Shown: positions 27,926 through 37,885, numbered from the stretch's first letter. The stretch is DNA of 64,000 nt from Streptomyces sp. DG2A-72 (GCF_030499575.1 NZ_JASTLC010000001.1:9386001-9450000), one strand, 5' to 3'. Numbers and translations are program-made. Notes: generated by a model not told the origin, from the sequence alone.

Positions 27926-28554
27926 TGGCCGCCCGTACAGAGCGCCTCGTCACCTCGGGCACGTTCTCGCTGGACGGCGGCACGTGGGACGTCGACAACA
28001 ACGTGTGGCTCATCGGCGACGACACCGAGGTGATCGTCGTCGACGCCGCCCATGATGCCGACGCCATCGCCGAGGCGGTGGGCGACCGGCGCCTCAAAGC
28101 CGTCGTGTGCACCCACGCCCACAACGACCACATCGACGCCGCCCCCGAACTCGCGGCGCGCACCGGAGCCCCGATCCTGCTCCATGCGGACGACCTGCCG
28201 CTGTGGAAACAGACCCACCCCGACCGGACCCCCGACGGCGAACTCACCGACGGCCAGGTCCTCACGGTGGCGGGCGTAGAACTGACCGTGCTGCACACCC
28301 CCGGCCACGCGCCAGGCGCGGTCTGTCTGTACGCCCCTGCCCTGACGGCCCTCTTCAGCGGCGACACGCTCTTCGCGGGCGGGCCGGGGGCGACGGGGCG
28401 GTCGTACAGCCATTTCCCCACCATCATCGACTCGATCCGGGACCGGCTGCTCGGCCTGCCGGGCGACACGGTCGTATACACCGGGCACGGGGAGACGACC
28501 ACCGTCGCAGCCGAGGCCCCGCACCTCCAGGAGTGGATCGACCGGGGCTTCTGA
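27925..28554 (+). CDS. Metallo-beta-lactamase-fold hydrolase paired with MscR
   Basis: 209 residues with the dinuclear metal motif H64-H66-D68-H69 (THAHNDHID), a later HTPGHAPGAVCLY histidine, SGDTLF aspartate and a C-terminal GHGETT histidine. The fold is that of glyoxalase II-like thioesterases. It is coupled to the dehydrogenase by the TGATG overlap. The reaction expected from this pairing is hydrolysis of S-formylmycothiol to formate and mycothiol; that is inference from context. Confidence 0.85.
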   Translation: MAARTERLVTSGTFSLDGGTWDVDNNVWLIGDDTEVIVVDAAHDADAIAEAVGDRRLKAVVCTHAHNDHIDAAPELAARTGAPILLHADDLPLWKQTHPDRTPDGELTDGQVLTVAGVELTVLHTPGHAPGAVCLYAPALTALFSGDTLFAGGPGATGRSYSHFPTIIDSIRDRLLGLPGDTVVYTGHGETTTVAAEAPHLQEWIDRGF

Positions 28555-28576
28555 CCGTCCGGCAGTCCCTGAGACT

Positions 28577-28612
28577 GTTCTTTATCGCGCACACAGTTGC
28601 GCAACAAGCAAC
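28577..28612. promoter_or_regulatory. Paired regulon operator A
   Basis: GTTCTT-TATCG-CGCACA (28577-28593, weak) and GTTGCG-CAACA-AGCAAC (28596-28612, strong) follow the GTTGCG-N5-CGCAAC pattern with centres 19 bp apart. The site lies 112-147 bp before the ferredoxin start and just after the MBL gene. Confidence 0.7.
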
Positions 28613-28678
28613 CATCACTGACGCGTCTCCAGGCCCTTGAATGCCTTGACAAGGGTTCAGGGGCGACCTCAGACTGAT

Positions 28679-28714
28679 GTTGCGCTTACCGCAATCAGTT
28701 TCGCTATACGCACC
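28679..28714. promoter_or_regulatory. Paired regulon operator B
   Basis: GTTGCG-CTTAC-CGCAAT (28679-28695) and GTTTCG-CTATA-CGCACC (28698-28714), centres 19 bp apart. It abuts the GAGGTGG ribosome site of the ferredoxin gene, so binding here would block transcription start or passage. Both copies match the consensus in at least 10 of 12 arm positions. Confidence 0.82.
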
Positions 28715-28723
28715 GAGGTGGTC

Positions 28724-29086
28724 ATGATGATTCCCGCGTGCCCTCTGGCGGATCTCCCGCGAGGAGAGGCTTTCCGGCTCGAGATCGACCCGCCCGTCAC
28801 GGTGTTCCACACCGAGGACGGCGAGCTCTTCGCCATCGACGACACGTGCACCCACCAGGACGCCTCGCTCGCCGACGGCTGGGTGGAGGACTGCTGGGTG
28901 GAATGCCCCCTGCATGCCTCGAAGTTCAACCTGAAGACCGGTGAGGTCGACGCCCCGCCGGCCAAGCTCCCCGTCCGGACCCACGAGGTCGTCGTCGACA
29001 ACGGCATGGTCTACGTGCAGCTGTCCACGACCGCCCCCAACCTGCCGCACTGCGTCGTGCGCAAGCTCGCCGGATCCGTCACGTGA
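28724..29086 (+). CDS. Rieske [2Fe-2S] ferredoxin
   Basis: 120 residues with the cluster ligands C42-x-H44 and C61-x2-H64 (TCTHQDASLADG and ECPLHASKF), the normal bacterial Rieske ferredoxin length. It carries electrons from the reductase to the oxygenase. The start is ATG 28724 or 28727, with GAGGTGG just upstream. The stop overlaps the GTG of the reductase by 4 bp. It is in one operon with the reductase, under operators A/B. Confidence 0.92.
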   Translation: MMIPACPLADLPRGEAFRLEIDPPVTVFHTEDGELFAIDDTCTHQDASLADGWVEDCWVECPLHASKFNLKTGEVDAPPAKLPVRTHEVVVDNGMVYVQLSTTAPNLPHCVVRKLAGSVT

Positions 29087-30243
29087 GGACGGTGGCCGTG
29101 GTGGGCGCCTCGCTGGCCGGCCTTTCGGCGGCGCGCTCGCTGCGGAAGCAGGGCTACGGCGGGCGGCTGGTCGTCATCGGAGACGAACCCCACCGCCCGT
29201 ACGACAGGCCGCCGCTGTCCAAGGAGTTCCTGGCCGGCACTGTCGGCGAAGCGGAACTCGTGCTGGAGATGGACGACGAGGACCTGGGGGCTGAGTGGCT
29301 GCTCGGCGTCCGCGCCACCGGACTCGACCGCACCGAGCGTGCCGTCCGGCTCGCCGGCGGGCGGGAGATCCGCGCCGACGGCATCGTCGTCGCGACCGGC
29401 GCCGCCGCGCGCACCCTGCCCGGCTCCGAGGGCCTGGCCGGAGTGCACGTCCTGCGAACCTTGGACGACGCCCGCGCGCTACGCGAGGAACTGGCGGGCG
29501 GCGGACGGCTGGTGGTGATCGGCGGCGGATTCGTCGGTGCCGAAGTCGCCTCCACCGCCTACACCCTCGGGCTCGACGTGACGGTCGTCGAGGCGGCCCC
29601 GACACCGCTCGCCGGACCGCTCGGCGAGACCATGGGCGCAATCGTCTCCGCTCTCCACGCGGACCACGGTGTACGGCTCTTGTGCGGCGTGGGCGTCAAG
29701 GGGCTGAGCGGCGAGCGCCGGGTGGATGCCGTCCTGCTGGAGGACGGGCGCAGCGTCCCCGCCGACATCGTCGTGGTCGGTGTGGGCGCACGGCCGTGCG
29801 TCGAGTGGCTGGAAGGCTCCGGCGTCGAGCTCGACAACGGCGTCAAGTGCGGCGCCGACGGCCGCACCAGCCTGGCCGGGGTGGTCGCGGTCGGCGACTG
29901 CGCCAACTGGTACGACCCCCGCCTGGGCGCTCACCGCCGGGTCGAGCACTGGACCGGTGCGCGTGAACGCCCCGACGCGGCCGTCGCCGCACTGCTGGCG
30001 GGCGGTGCGCTGGAACCGGGCGTGCCCAGGCCGCCGTACTTCTGGTCGGACCAGTACGGCGTGAAGATCCAGTTCGCCGGTCACGCGGCCGGCGCCGACA
30101 GCGTGACCGTCGAGGAAGGCGCCGTGGACGACCGCAACGTCCTGGCCGTCTACCGGCGGGCCGGAGTGCCGGTGGCTGTGCTCGGCATGAACCAGCCACG
30201 GCTGTTCATGCGCTGGCGCAAGCAGCTCGCCGCCACGTCTTGA
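29083..30243 (+). CDS. FAD-dependent ferredoxin reductase
   Basis: 386 residues. N-terminal FAD motif VAVVGASLAGLSAARSLRKQ, PYDRPPLSKEFLAG, a second dinucleotide motif VVIGGGFVGAEVASTAYTLG for NAD(P)H, and the late FAD-binding GVVAVGDCANW. This is the ferredoxin reductase class of Rieske oxygenase systems (BphA4/TodA relatives). GTG 29083 overlaps the ferredoxin gene. It passes electrons from NAD(P)H to the ferredoxin. Confidence 0.92.
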   Translation: MRTVAVVGASLAGLSAARSLRKQGYGGRLVVIGDEPHRPYDRPPLSKEFLAGTVGEAELVLEMDDEDLGAEWLLGVRATGLDRTERAVRLAGGREIRADGIVVATGAAARTLPGSEGLAGVHVLRTLDDARALREELAGGGRLVVIGGGFVGAEVASTAYTLGLDVTVVEAAPTPLAGPLGETMGAIVSALHADHGVRLLCGVGVKGLSGERRVDAVLLEDGRSVPADIVVVGVGARPCVEWLEGSGVELDNGVKCGADGRTSLAGVVAVGDCANWYDPRLGAHRRVEHWTGARERPDAAVAALLAGGALEPGVPRPPYFWSDQYGVKIQFAGHAAGADSVTVEEGAVDDRNVLAVYRRAGVPVAVLGMNQPRLFMRWRKQLAATS

Positions 30244-30271
30244 CACCGCCGATACGGCATCCCATGCTGCG

Positions 30272-30307
30272 GTTGCATATGGCACGCAGCGTTGCTCCAT
30301 ACACAAC
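30272..30307. promoter_or_regulatory. Paired regulon operator C
   Basis: GTTGCT-CCATA-CACAAC (30291-30307) is a good copy. Nineteen bp upstream, at 30272, a left arm GTTGCA starts a copy whose right arm is lost. It lies 67-102 bp before the oxygenase start. Confidence 0.65.
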
Positions 30308-30373
30308 GCCGTCCGGAGTCGCTCTTCCCGGCGCGCTGATGACCCCTCCCCGACGTATCCCGAGGAGTGCACC

Positions 30374-31543
30374 GTGACCTCGACCAGCCTGCCGGACAGC
30401 CTGATCGCCACCCTCCCCGGCTCCTCCTACACGGATCCGGCGATCTTCGCCCAGGAGCAGGAGCGCATATTCGAGACGATGTGGTTCTGCGCGGCCCGCG
30501 CCTCCGATCTGGCCAAGCCGGGCGCCTTCCGCACCGTCGACGTGGGCCGCGAGAGCATCCTCGTCACCCGCGCCAGGGACAACAGCATCCGTGCGTACTT
30601 CAACGTCTGCCGGCACCGGGGCGCCAAGCTCTGCACCGAGGAGGCCGGCGAGGTCAAGCGGGCCTTCCAATGCCCCTACCACGCCTGGACGTACGGACTG
30701 GACGGCAAGCTCGTCGCCGCGCCCAACCTCACCAGGATGCCCGACGTCGGCCGCGCCGAGTACGGCCTGGTGAGCGTGGCCGTCCGCGAATGGCTCGGCT
30801 ATGTCTGGGTCTGCCTGGCGGAGAACCCGCCCGACTTCGACGAGGACGTCATCGGTGACGTCGTCGCCCGCCTCGGCGACGTCGAGTCGATAGAGCGCTA
30901 CGACATCGAGAACCTCTCCGTCGGCAAGCGGATCGTCTACGACGTGCGGGCGAACTGGAAGCTCATCATCGAGAACTTCATGGAGTGCTACCACTGCGCG
31001 ACCATCCACCCCGAACTGACGGAGGTGCTGCCGGAGTTCGCGGACGGTTACGCCGCCCAGTTCTACGTGGGTCACGGCGCGGAGTTCGGCGAGGACGTCC
31101 AGGGCTTCACCGTGGACGGCTCCGAGGGTCTGGACCGCATCCCCGGGGTCGCCGACGACCAGGACCGCCGCTACTATGCGATCACGGTCAGGCCGCAGGT
31201 GTTCATCAACCTCGTCCCCGACCATGTGATCTTCCACCGGATGTATCCGGTGGCCGTCGACCGCACGATCGTCGAGTGCGACTGGCTCTACCTCCCGCAC
31301 GTCGTCGAGAGCGGCAAGGACGTCAGCCGGTCCGTGGAACTCTTCGACCGGGTCAACCGCCAGGACTTCGACGCCTGCGAGCGCACACAGCCCGGAATGA
31401 GCTCTCGCATGTACGCCAAGGGCGGTGTGCTGGTGCCCAGCGAGCACCACATCGGCGCCTTCCACGACTGGGTGCAGGAGCGTCTGGGCGCCGGCGGGCA
31501 GTGGCCGGGGTCGGTCAGCCCAGGTGGCCCATCCGGTGGCTGA
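30374..31543 (+). CDS. Rieske oxygenase alpha subunit, probable glycine betaine demethylase
   Basis: 389 residues. The Rieske centre uses C79, H81, C100 and H103 (NVCRHRGAKLC, QCPYHAW). The mononuclear iron site is in NFMECYHCATIHPEL (H207, H212), with a later aspartate in RQDFDACERTQ. Neighbouring BetA, BetB and a dimethylglycine-oxidase-like gene point to betaine as substrate, giving dimethylglycine and formaldehyde; related enzymes act on stachydrine or carnitine, so this is inference. GTG 30374 has GAGGAG upstream. The 3' end overlaps the convergent IclR gene by 29 bp. Confidence 0.85.
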   Translation: MTSTSLPDSLIATLPGSSYTDPAIFAQEQERIFETMWFCAARASDLAKPGAFRTVDVGRESILVTRARDNSIRAYFNVCRHRGAKLCTEEAGEVKRAFQCPYHAWTYGLDGKLVAAPNLTRMPDVGRAEYGLVSVAVREWLGYVWVCLAENPPDFDEDVIGDVVARLGDVESIERYDIENLSVGKRIVYDVRANWKLIIENFMECYHCATIHPELTEVLPEFADGYAAQFYVGHGAEFGEDVQGFTVDGSEGLDRIPGVADDQDRRYYAITVRPQVFINLVPDHVIFHRMYPVAVDRTIVECDWLYLPHVVESGKDVSRSVELFDRVNRQDFDACERTQPGMSSRMYAKGGVLVPSEHHIGAFHDWVQERLGAGGQWPGSVSPGGPSGG

Positions 31544-32312
31544 TCTCCTCTGCGCCCTTGCGCAGCACCGGGGAGACTTCGTGCATGCGCTCCTCGGTGA
31601 AGCGGTACGAGGGTCCGGAGGCGCTGAGCGCCGCGATGACCTGGCCGTTCCGGTCGCGGACCGGCGCGGCCATGGCGTGCAGGCCGACTTCCAGTTCTTC
31701 CATGGCCAAGGCGTAGCCGCGCTCGCGGGCCTCCGCGAGGTTCTTCTCGAGCTTCGTCTTCGCGGAGATGGTGCGCGGGGTCACCTTGTTCAGGCCGGCC
31801 CCGGCGAGCAGTGCGGCGCGCTCCTTGGCGGGCAGGTGGGCCAGCAGGATCTTGCCGCTGGAGGTCGCGTGCAACGGGGTCAGCTGGCCGACCCAGTTGT
31901 ACGCGCTGACGGCTCCCGGGCCACGCACCTCGTAGAGGTTGACGGCGTAGTTCTCCTGCAGCACGGCGATGTTGACGGTTTCGCCGAGCTCCTCGGCGAG
32001 CCGCTCGCAGACCGGGCGGCCCTGCTGGGTGATGTCGATGCGTCCCGTGACCGCACCGGCCAGACGTACGATGCCGAATCCGAGGCGGTACTTGCCGCGC
32101 TCGCCCGCCTGTTCCACCAGGCCGCGCGCCTCCAGGGCGCCGAGCAATCGGAACGCGGTGGACTTGTGTACATCGATCTCGGCCGCCACCTCGCTGACCC
32201 CTGCCTCGCCACGCTGGGCCAGGATCTCCAGGACGCTGATGGCGCGGTCGACCGACTGCACTCCGCCGGCCTGCGAACTTGACGTTTCGGTGTCTTGGCT
32301 GTGGTTGCTCAC
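31515..32312 (-). CDS. IclR-family regulator, probable master regulator of the choline island
   Basis: 265 residues. An N-terminal winged helix (QSVDRAISVLEILAQRGEAG, VSEVAAEIDVHKSTAFRLLG) is followed by the IclR effector domain (LTPLHATSSGKILLAHLPAK, VRDRNGQVIAALSASGP). GTG 32312 is chosen over upstream in-frame starts. It has no ribosome site, but TATAGT lies 6 bp before it, as in leaderless actinobacterial mRNAs. Its own promoter region carries GTTGCAAGCAAC. The repeated GTTGCG-N5-CGCAAC sites of the island are its likely targets. The effector is probably choline or a betaine, unproven. Confidence 0.88.
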   Translation of the reverse strand: MSNHSQDTETSSSQAGGVQSVDRAISVLEILAQRGEAGVSEVAAEIDVHKSTAFRLLGALEARGLVEQAGERGKYRLGFGIVRLAGAVTGRIDITQQGRPVCERLAEELGETVNIAVLQENYAVNLYEVRGPGAVSAYNWVGQLTPLHATSSGKILLAHLPAKERAALLAGAGLNKVTPRTISAKTKLEKNLAEARERGYALAMEELEVGLHAMAAPVRDRNGQVIAALSASGPSYRFTEERMHEVSPVLRKGAEEISHRMGHLG

Positions 32313-32318
32313 AGTAAA

Positions 32319-32354
32319 ACTATACGCGTAGTAAACAACAGCGTTGCAAGCAAC
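32319..32354 (-). promoter_or_regulatory. Leaderless promoter and autoregulatory site of the IclR gene
   Basis: On the minus strand, TATAGT (32324-32319) precedes the GTG start by 6 bp, so transcription probably begins at the start codon. The palindrome GTTGC-AA-GCAAC (32343-32354) covers the -35 zone and shares the arms of the island operators with a shorter spacer. Confidence 0.6.
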
Positions 32355-32378
32355 GGAGCCGAAACCCAGGATCCGTAA

Positions 32379-32426
32379 GTTGCGTGTTTCGCAACCTGGT
32401 GCGTATGGCGCTACTGGTACTAGCAT
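32379..32426 (+). promoter_or_regulatory. Paired regulon operator D and -10 of betA
   Basis: GTTGCG-TGTTT-CGCAAC (32379-32395) is the perfect form of the motif. GGTGCG-TATGG-CGCTAC (32398-32414) follows at 19-bp centre spacing. TAGCAT at 32421-32426 fits a -10 box. The second copy overlaps the expected -35, favouring repression. Confidence 0.85.
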
Positions 32427-32463
32427 GCGTCGCGTAGCTACGGCGCGAGCGAGACGAGGCATC

Positions 32464-34140
32464 ATGGCTCCCCTGCAATACGACTTCGTCATCGTCGGCG
32501 GCGGATCGGCCGGCAGTGCACTGGCGAACAGACTCTCCGCGGATCCGGCGAACCGGGTACTGGTTCTGGAGGCCGGCCGCTCCGACTACCCGTGGGACGT
32601 CTTCATCCACATGCCCGCGGCGCTGACCTATCCGATCGGCAGCCGCTTCTACGACTGGAAGTACGAGTCCGAGCCCGAGCCCCACATGGGCGGCCGGCGC
32701 GTGTACCACGCACGCGGCAAGGTGCTGGGCGGCTCCAGCAGCATCAACGGCATGATCTTCCAGCGTGGCAACCCCATGGACTACGAGCGCTGGGCGGCCG
32801 ATCCGGGCATGGAGAGCTGGAACTACGCGCACTGTCTGCCGTACTTCCGGCGGATGGAGAACTGCCTGGCGGCCGATCGGGACGACGAGTTCCGAGGTCA
32901 TGACGGCCCCCTCGTCCTGGAACGCGGCCCCGCGACCAACCCGTTGTTCGGCGCCTTCCTCAAGGCCACCGAGGAGGCGGGCTACGCGCCCACGGACGAC
33001 GTCAACGGCTACCGGCAGGAAGGCTTCGCCAAGTTCGACCGCAACGTCCACCGCGGACGCCGGCTGTCGGCCTCGAAGGCGTACCTCAAGCCCGCCAGGA
33101 AGCGGCCCAATCTCACCGTCAGGACGCGCGCCCTCGTCACGCGCGTCCTGTTCGAGGGCAAGCGCGCAGTCGGTGTCGAATACCAGCGCGGCAAGGGTGC
33201 CCTCCAGCAGGTCCGCGCCAAGGAAGTCATCCTGTGCGGCGGCGCGATCAACTCCCCGCAGCTGCTTCAGCTCTCCGGCGTAGGCAACGCGCAGGAGCTG
33301 ACCGCCCTCGGCATCGACGTCGTCCACGACCTGCCGGGCGTCGGCGAGAACATGCAGGACCACCTGGAGGTCTACATCCAGTACGCCTGCAAGCAGCCGG
33401 TCTCCATGCAGCCGTACATGGCGAAGTGGCGTGCCCCCTTCATCGGGCTGCAGTGGCTCTTCCGCAAGGGCCCCGCCGCGACCAACCACTTCGAGGCAGG
33501 CGGCTTCGCCCGCAGCAACGAGGATGTGGACTACCCCAACCTGATGTTCCACTTCCTGCCCATCGCGGTCCGCTACGACGGCTCCTCGCCGGCCGGCGGT
33601 CACGGCTACCAGGTGCACGTGGGCCCCATGTACTCCGACGCGATCGGCTCGGTGAAGATCAAGAGCAAGGACCCGCGCGAGCACCCGGCGTTGCGCTTCA
33701 ACTACCTCTCCACCGAGCAGGACCGGCGTGAGTGGGTCGAGGCGATCCGCGTCGCCCGCAAGCTGCTCAACCAGCCCGCGATGGCCCCGTACAACGACGG
33801 GGAGATCTCGCCCGGGCCCAAGGTGGATTCGGACGAGGAGATCCTCAACTGGGTCGCCAAGGAGGGGGAGACGGCTCTGCACCCGTCCTGCACCTGCAAG
33901 ATGGGCACCTCCGCTGACGAGATGGCTGTCGTCGACCCGGAGAGCATGCGCGTGCACGGTGTCGAGGGCCTGCGTGTCGTCGACGCGTCGGTGATGCCGT
34001 ACGTCACCAACGGCAACATCTACGCCCCGGTGATGATGATCGCCGAGAAGGCCGCCGACCTGATCCTCGGCAAGGAGCCGCTGCCTGCCTCCAAGGCCGC
34101 GTACTACCGACTCCGCGACGCCGAGAAGCAGGCCGGGTAG
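32464..34140 (+). CDS. betA: Choline dehydrogenase, GMC oxidoreductase
   Basis: 558 residues. FAD motif [22 protein letters not shown] signatures [19 protein letters not shown] and [13 protein letters not shown], and active-site H473 ([11 protein letters not shown]) with N518 (VTNGNIYAP). Length matches BetA. It oxidises choline to betaine aldehyde at the membrane or with oxygen. ATG 32464 has GAGACGAGG upstream and lies downstream of operator D; an earlier in-frame start at 32344 would run through the operators and is rejected. It is transcribed alone and is convergent with purU. Confidence 0.9.
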   Translation: MAPLQYDFVIVGGGSAGSALANRLSADPANRVLVLEAGRSDYPWDVFIHMPAALTYPIGSRFYDWKYESEPEPHMGGRRVYHARGKVLGGSSSINGMIFQRGNPMDYERWAADPGMESWNYAHCLPYFRRMENCLAADRDDEFRGHDGPLVLERGPATNPLFGAFLKATEEAGYAPTDDVNGYRQEGFAKFDRNVHRGRRLSASKAYLKPARKRPNLTVRTRALVTRVLFEGKRAVGVEYQRGKGALQQVRAKEVILCGGAINSPQLLQLSGVGNAQELTALGIDVVHDLPGVGENMQDHLEVYIQYACKQPVSMQPYMAKWRAPFIGLQWLFRKGPAATNHFEAGGFARSNEDVDYPNLMFHFLPIAVRYDGSSPAGGHGYQVHVGPMYSDAIGSVKIKSKDPREHPALRFNYLSTEQDRREWVEAIRVARKLLNQPAMAPYNDGEISPGPKVDSDEEILNWVAKEGETALHPSCTCKMGTSADEMAVVDPESMRVHGVEGLRVVDASVMPYVTNGNIYAPVMMIAEKAADLILGKEPLPASKAAYYRLRDAEKQAG

Positions 34141-34163
34141 GCCTTCGACTGTCGTATACGACA

Positions 34164-34194
34164 GAGGCGGGGCCGGAATCCGGTCCCGCCCCTC
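34164..34194. terminator. Hairpin between convergent betA and purU
   Basis: GAGGCGGG with CCCGCCCCTC, plus inner CCGG/CCGG, forms a GC-rich imperfect stem in the 67-bp gap between the two convergent genes. No T-run follows, so it may act in both directions as a factor-independent GC hairpin, common in Streptomyces. Confidence 0.55.
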
Positions 34195-34207
34195 GGTCGT
34201 GTACGGC

Positions 34208-35089
34208 TCAGCGGAAGACCACCGTGCGGTTGCCGTCCACCATCACGCGGCTCTCGCTGTGCCACTTCACCGCGTGCGCGAGGACCTGCGCCTCGACGTC
34301 CCGTCCGACCGTGACCAGCTCCCCGGGGTCGAGCGAGTGGTCCACCCTGACCACGTCCTGCTCGATGATCTGCCCCTCGTCGAGCTCGGGCGTGACGTAG
34401 TGCGCGGTCGCGCCGACGAGCTTCACCCCGCGGTCGTAGGCCTGCTCGTAGGGGCGCGCGCCCTTGAAGCTGGGGAGGAAGGAGTGGTGGATGTTGATGG
34501 CCCGGCCTTCGAGCTGCTTGCACAGGTCGTCGGAGAGGACCTGCATATAGCGGGCCAGCACCACCAGGTCGATGTCCAGCTCGCGCACCAGCTCCAGCAG
34601 CCGCGCCTCGGCCTCGCCCTTGGTGTCCTTGGTGACCGGGACGTGGTGGAAGGGGATGCCATAGGTCTCCGCCAGCGACTCGAAGTCGGGGTGGTTGGAG
34701 ACGATCGCGGGGATCTCGATGTTGAGGGAGCCCGTGCGTTGGCGGAAGAGCAGGTCGTTGAGGCAGTGGCCGAACCTGGACACCATGATGAGCGTACGGG
34801 TCGGCGTCGAGGCGTCCCACAGGGTCCAGGAGAACCGGTGGGCCTCCGCCACCGGACCGAATCGGTAACGCAGAGTTTCCAGATCGGCGTTTGGGTCGGA
34901 AACGTCGAAGTGGACCCTCATGAAGAAGCGGCCCTGGAGTCGATCATCGAATTGCTGGCTTTCGAGGATGTTGCCGGAGTTCCGGACGAGGAAGCCGCTC
35001 ACGGCGTGGACGAGTCCCACGCTGTCGGGACAGGAGAGGGTGAGGACGTACTCACGGCCAGGCTGTGATCGAGGGGACTTGGGGGACAC
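34208..35089 (-). CDS. purU: Formyltetrahydrofolate deformylase
   Basis: 293 residues. An N-terminal ACT domain (YVLTLSCPDSVGLVHAVSGF) precedes the formyl-transferase-type catalytic domain with INIHHSFLPSFKGARPY, GATAHYVTPELDEGQIIEQD (Asn, His and Asp of the active site) and VVLARYMQVLSDDL. It releases formate and tetrahydrofolate from 10-formyl-THF. GTG 35089 is preferred, with ACGGAGG 5 bp upstream; an in-frame ATG at 35140 would span operator E. It probably keeps THF free while methyl groups from betaine load the folate pool. Confidence 0.92.
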   Translation of the reverse strand: MSPKSPRSQPGREYVLTLSCPDSVGLVHAVSGFLVRNSGNILESQQFDDRLQGRFFMRVHFDVSDPNADLETLRYRFGPVAEAHRFSWTLWDASTPTRTLIMVSRFGHCLNDLLFRQRTGSLNIEIPAIVSNHPDFESLAETYGIPFHHVPVTKDTKGEAEARLLELVRELDIDLVVLARYMQVLSDDLCKQLEGRAINIHHSFLPSFKGARPYEQAYDRGVKLVGATAHYVTPELDEGQIIEQDVVRVDHSLDPGELVTVGRDVEAQVLAHAVKWHSESRVMVDGNRTVVFR

Positions 35090-35102
35090 GTCGGCCTCCG
35101 TC

Positions 35103-35138
35103 GGTGCGTATTGCACAACATGGTGAGCGATACGCAAC
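35103..35138. promoter_or_regulatory. Paired regulon operator E
   Basis: GGTGCG-TATTG-CACAAC (35103-35119) and GGTGAG-CGATA-CGCAAC (35122-35138), centres 19 bp apart, lie 14-49 bp upstream of the purU start. Confidence 0.75.
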
Positions 35139-35245
35139 ATAGTTCAGCCGCACAGGCGTCTCGGTCAAGAGCGAAGGGGCCGATGGGCCCGTGCGGAATC
35201 GTCATCCTTCAAACCCTTGACGTATGTCTGCACATTCGCCAAGGT

Positions 35246-35281
35246 GTTCCACCACAAGCAATTGGATGCACAATGCGCAAC
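35246..35281. promoter_or_regulatory. Paired regulon operator F
   Basis: GTTCCA-CCACA-AGCAAT (35246-35262, weak) and GATGCA-CAATG-CGCAAC (35265-35281), centres 19 bp apart, lie 26-61 bp upstream of the betB start, on the other side of the purU/betB divergent region from operator E. Confidence 0.68.
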
Positions 35282-35306
35282 GCATTTCAGCTGAAGGGCT
35301 TGGCGC

Positions 35307-36776
35307 GTGGCACATCTGTATGTGGACGGTTCATGGCGGGATCCGGTGGCCGGAGGCCTCCGCGAGATCCGCTGCCCCGCTGACGGCACGCTCTCGGCGA
35401 CCGTCGCGGAAGGGACGCGTCCGGACGCCGAGGCGGCGATCGCCGCGGCTCGCCGCGCCTTCGACGAGGGGCCCTGGCCGCGCACCCCCGAGCGCGAGCG
35501 TGGCGCGCTGCTGCTGCGGACCGCCGACATCATGGAGCGCGACGCGAAGGAGTTCGCCCGCGCCGAGTCGCTGGACACCGGCAAGCGGCTGGTGGAGAGC
35601 GAGTACGACATCGCCGACGTCGTCTCCTGCTTCCGTTACTACGGAGGGCTCGGCGGCACCGATGCCGGCCGGGTGATCGACACCGGACGGGACGACGCCG
35701 TCAGCCGCGTCGTCTACGAGCCCGTCGGGGTGTGCGGGCTGATCACCCCCTGGAACTATCCGCTGTTGCAGGCCAGTTGGAAGGTCGCCCCGGCCCTCCT
35801 TGCCGGCAACACGATCGTCCTCAAGCCGAGCGAGCTCACCCCCTCCACCTCGATCCTGCTGATGAGGGCCCTGGAGGAGGCCGGGATCCCGGCCGGCGCC
35901 GCCAACCTCGTCCTGGGCACCGGGCCCGAGGTGGGCGCACCGCTCTGCGAGGACCCCGCCGTCGACCTGGTCTCCTTCACCGGCGGCCTGGAGACCGGAA
36001 AGCGGATCATGGCCACAGCCGCGGCGAGCGTGAAAAAGGTGGCGCTGGAGCTCGGCGGCAAGAACCCCAACGTGGTCTTCGCCGACGCCGACTTCGAGAC
36101 GGCTGTGGACTTCGCGCTCACGGCCGTTTTCCTGCACTCCGGGCAGGTCTGCTCGGCCGGCGCCCGGCTGATCGTCGAGGACTCACTGCACGACCGCTTC
36201 GTCGACGAGGTCGTCCGCCGGGCCCGGCAGATCCGCCTGGGCGGGCCCTTCGACACCGAGGCCGAGACCGGTGCGCTGATCTCCGCCCAGCACCTGGCGA
36301 AGGTCGAGGCGTACGTCGCCGCGGGGATCGCCGAGGGTGCCGTCCTGCGCTGCGGCGGCGAACGGCCCGACGACCCGGCCCTGGCCGACGGCCACTACTA
36401 CCCGCCGACCGTCCTCGACGAGTGCCGGCAGGACATGCGCGTGGTGCACGAGGAGTCCTTCGGGCCCGTGCTCACCGTGGAGCGCTTCACGGACGAGGAC
36501 GACGCCGTACGTATCGCCAACGACACCGAGTACGGACTCGCCGGGGCCGTGTGGACGCAGGACGGCGGGAAGGCCCAGCGGGTCGCCCGGCGGCTGCGCC
36601 ACGGCACGGTGTGGATCAACGACTACCACCCCTATGTGCCGCAAGCGGAATGGGGTGGCTTCGGGCACTCGGGCGTGGGCCGGGAGCTGGGACCGACCGG
36701 CCTGGACGAGTACCGAGAGCCCAAGCACATCTGGCAGAACATCCAACCCCGGCCGCAGCACTGGTTCAGCGGCTGA
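35307..36776 (+). CDS. betB: Betaine aldehyde dehydrogenase
   Basis: 489 residues, aldehyde dehydrogenase superfamily. Active-site residues are N150 (ITPWNYP), E248 (ALELGGKNP) and C282 ([11 protein letters not shown]). It converts betaine aldehyde to glycine betaine with NAD(P)+. GTG 35307 has GAAGGG upstream. It heads an operon with the three ABC transporter genes, 20 bp from the next start, and is divergent from purU. Substrate is inferred from betA and the importer; other aldehydes are possible. Confidence 0.9.
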   Translation: MAHLYVDGSWRDPVAGGLREIRCPADGTLSATVAEGTRPDAEAAIAAARRAFDEGPWPRTPERERGALLLRTADIMERDAKEFARAESLDTGKRLVESEYDIADVVSCFRYYGGLGGTDAGRVIDTGRDDAVSRVVYEPVGVCGLITPWNYPLLQASWKVAPALLAGNTIVLKPSELTPSTSILLMRALEEAGIPAGAANLVLGTGPEVGAPLCEDPAVDLVSFTGGLETGKRIMATAAASVKKVALELGGKNPNVVFADADFETAVDFALTAVFLHSGQVCSAGARLIVEDSLHDRFVDEVVRRARQIRLGGPFDTEAETGALISAQHLAKVEAYVAAGIAEGAVLRCGGERPDDPALADGHYYPPTVLDECRQDMRVVHEESFGPVLTVERFTDEDDAVRIANDTEYGLAGAVWTQDGGKAQRVARRLRHGTVWINDYHPYVPQAEWGGFGHSGVGRELGPTGLDEYREPKHIWQNIQPRPQHWFSG

Positions 36777-36796
36777 ACGCCGAAGAGAGGTCGATC

Positions 36797-37885
36797 GTGA
36801 CCCCAACACAGACCGAGGTGCCGCAGCGGCGCGGCACCCCCCAGGACTCGGATGGCACTCCGGTCATATCCGTGCGCAATCTGTGGAAGGTGTTCGGGCC
36901 GAAGGCGGACCAGGTACCGGCCTCCGAGGAGCTGCGCGGGCTCACCCGACGCGAGCTCATGGACCGCGCCGGATGCACCGCCGCCGTACGCGACGTCAAC
37001 TTCGAGGTCGCGCCCGGCGAGGTCTTCGTCGTCATGGGCCTGTCCGGCTCCGGCAAGTCCACGCTGGTGCGATGTCTGACCCGGCTGATCGAACCCACCA
37101 CCGGTGAGATCGTCTTCGAGGGCGAGGACATCCGCGACGCGGACGCGGGGCGCCTGCGCGAACTGCGCCGCAGCAAGTTCTCCATGGTGTTCCAGCACTT
37201 CGGGCTGCTGCCGCACCGCCGGGTCGTCGAGAACGTGGCGTTCGGGCTGGAGATCCGCGGCATGAGCCGGGCCGAGCGCACCAGACGGGCGTTGGAGGTC
37301 GTCGAACTCGTCGGGCTCTCCGGGTACGAGAGCTCCTACCCCGACCAGCTCTCCGGCGGTATGCAGCAACGCGTGGGTCTCGCCCGCGCGCTGGCCGGCG
37401 ATCCGGACGTACTCCTCTTCGACGAGCCGTTCTCCGCGCTCGACCCGCTGATCCGCCGTGACATGCAGAACGAGGTCGTCCGGCTGCATCACGAGGTCGG
37501 CAAGACCATGGTGTTCATCACCCACGATCTGTCGGAGGCGCTGCGGCTGGGCGACCGCATCCTCATCATGCGCGACGGCAGGATGGTCCAGTGCGGCACC
37601 GGCGACGAACTGGTCGGGGCCCCCGCCGACGACTACGTACGCGACTTCGTCAGGGACGTGCCCCGCGGTGACGTACTGACCCTGCGGTGGATCATGCGCC
37701 CGGCGGAGCCCGACGACCCCCTGGACGGTCCCGAACTCGGCCCGGACGTCGTGGTGAAGGAGGCCACGAGGGCGGTGCTCGCGGCCGACAAGCCGGTCAA
37801 GGTGGTGGAGGACGGCAAGCTGCTCGGCATCGTCGGAGACGAGGAGATCCTCGCGGTGGTCGCCGGGCAGGAAGGCGACGCGTGA
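36797..37885 (+). CDS. Glycine betaine/choline ABC importer, ATPase
   Basis: 362 residues of the ProV/OpuAA type. Walker [10 protein letters not shown] at 81-89, Q-loop [11 protein letters not shown], signature [17 protein letters not shown], Walker [14 protein letters not shown], and a C-terminal CBS-like tail (about 60 residues) that in OpuA senses ionic strength but is only a single partial repeat here. The long insert before Walker A ([20 protein letters not shown]) is family-typical. GTG 36797 with AGAGAGG. The stop overlaps the permease ATG. Confidence 0.92.
   Translation: MTPTQTEVPQRRGTPQDSDGTPVISVRNLWKVFGPKADQVPASEELRGLTRRELMDRAGCTAAVRDVNFEVAPGEVFVVMGLSGSGKSTLVRCLTRLIEPTTGEIVFEGEDIRDADAGRLRELRRSKFSMVFQHFGLLPHRRVVENVAFGLEIRGMSRAERTRRALEVVELVGLSGYESSYPDQLSGGMQQRVGLARALAGDPDVLLFDEPFSALDPLIRRDMQNEVVRLHHEVGKTMVFITHDLSEALRLGDRILIMRDGRMVQCGTGDELVGAPADDYVRDFVRDVPRGDVLTLRWIMRPAEPDDPLDGPELGPDVVVKEATRAVLAADKPVKVVEDGKLLGIVGDEEILAVVAGQEGDA

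Noticed and set aside
32344..32463. An upstream in-frame start for betA
   Set aside because: It would translate through the paired operators and the -10 box; ATG 32464 has a good ribosome site.
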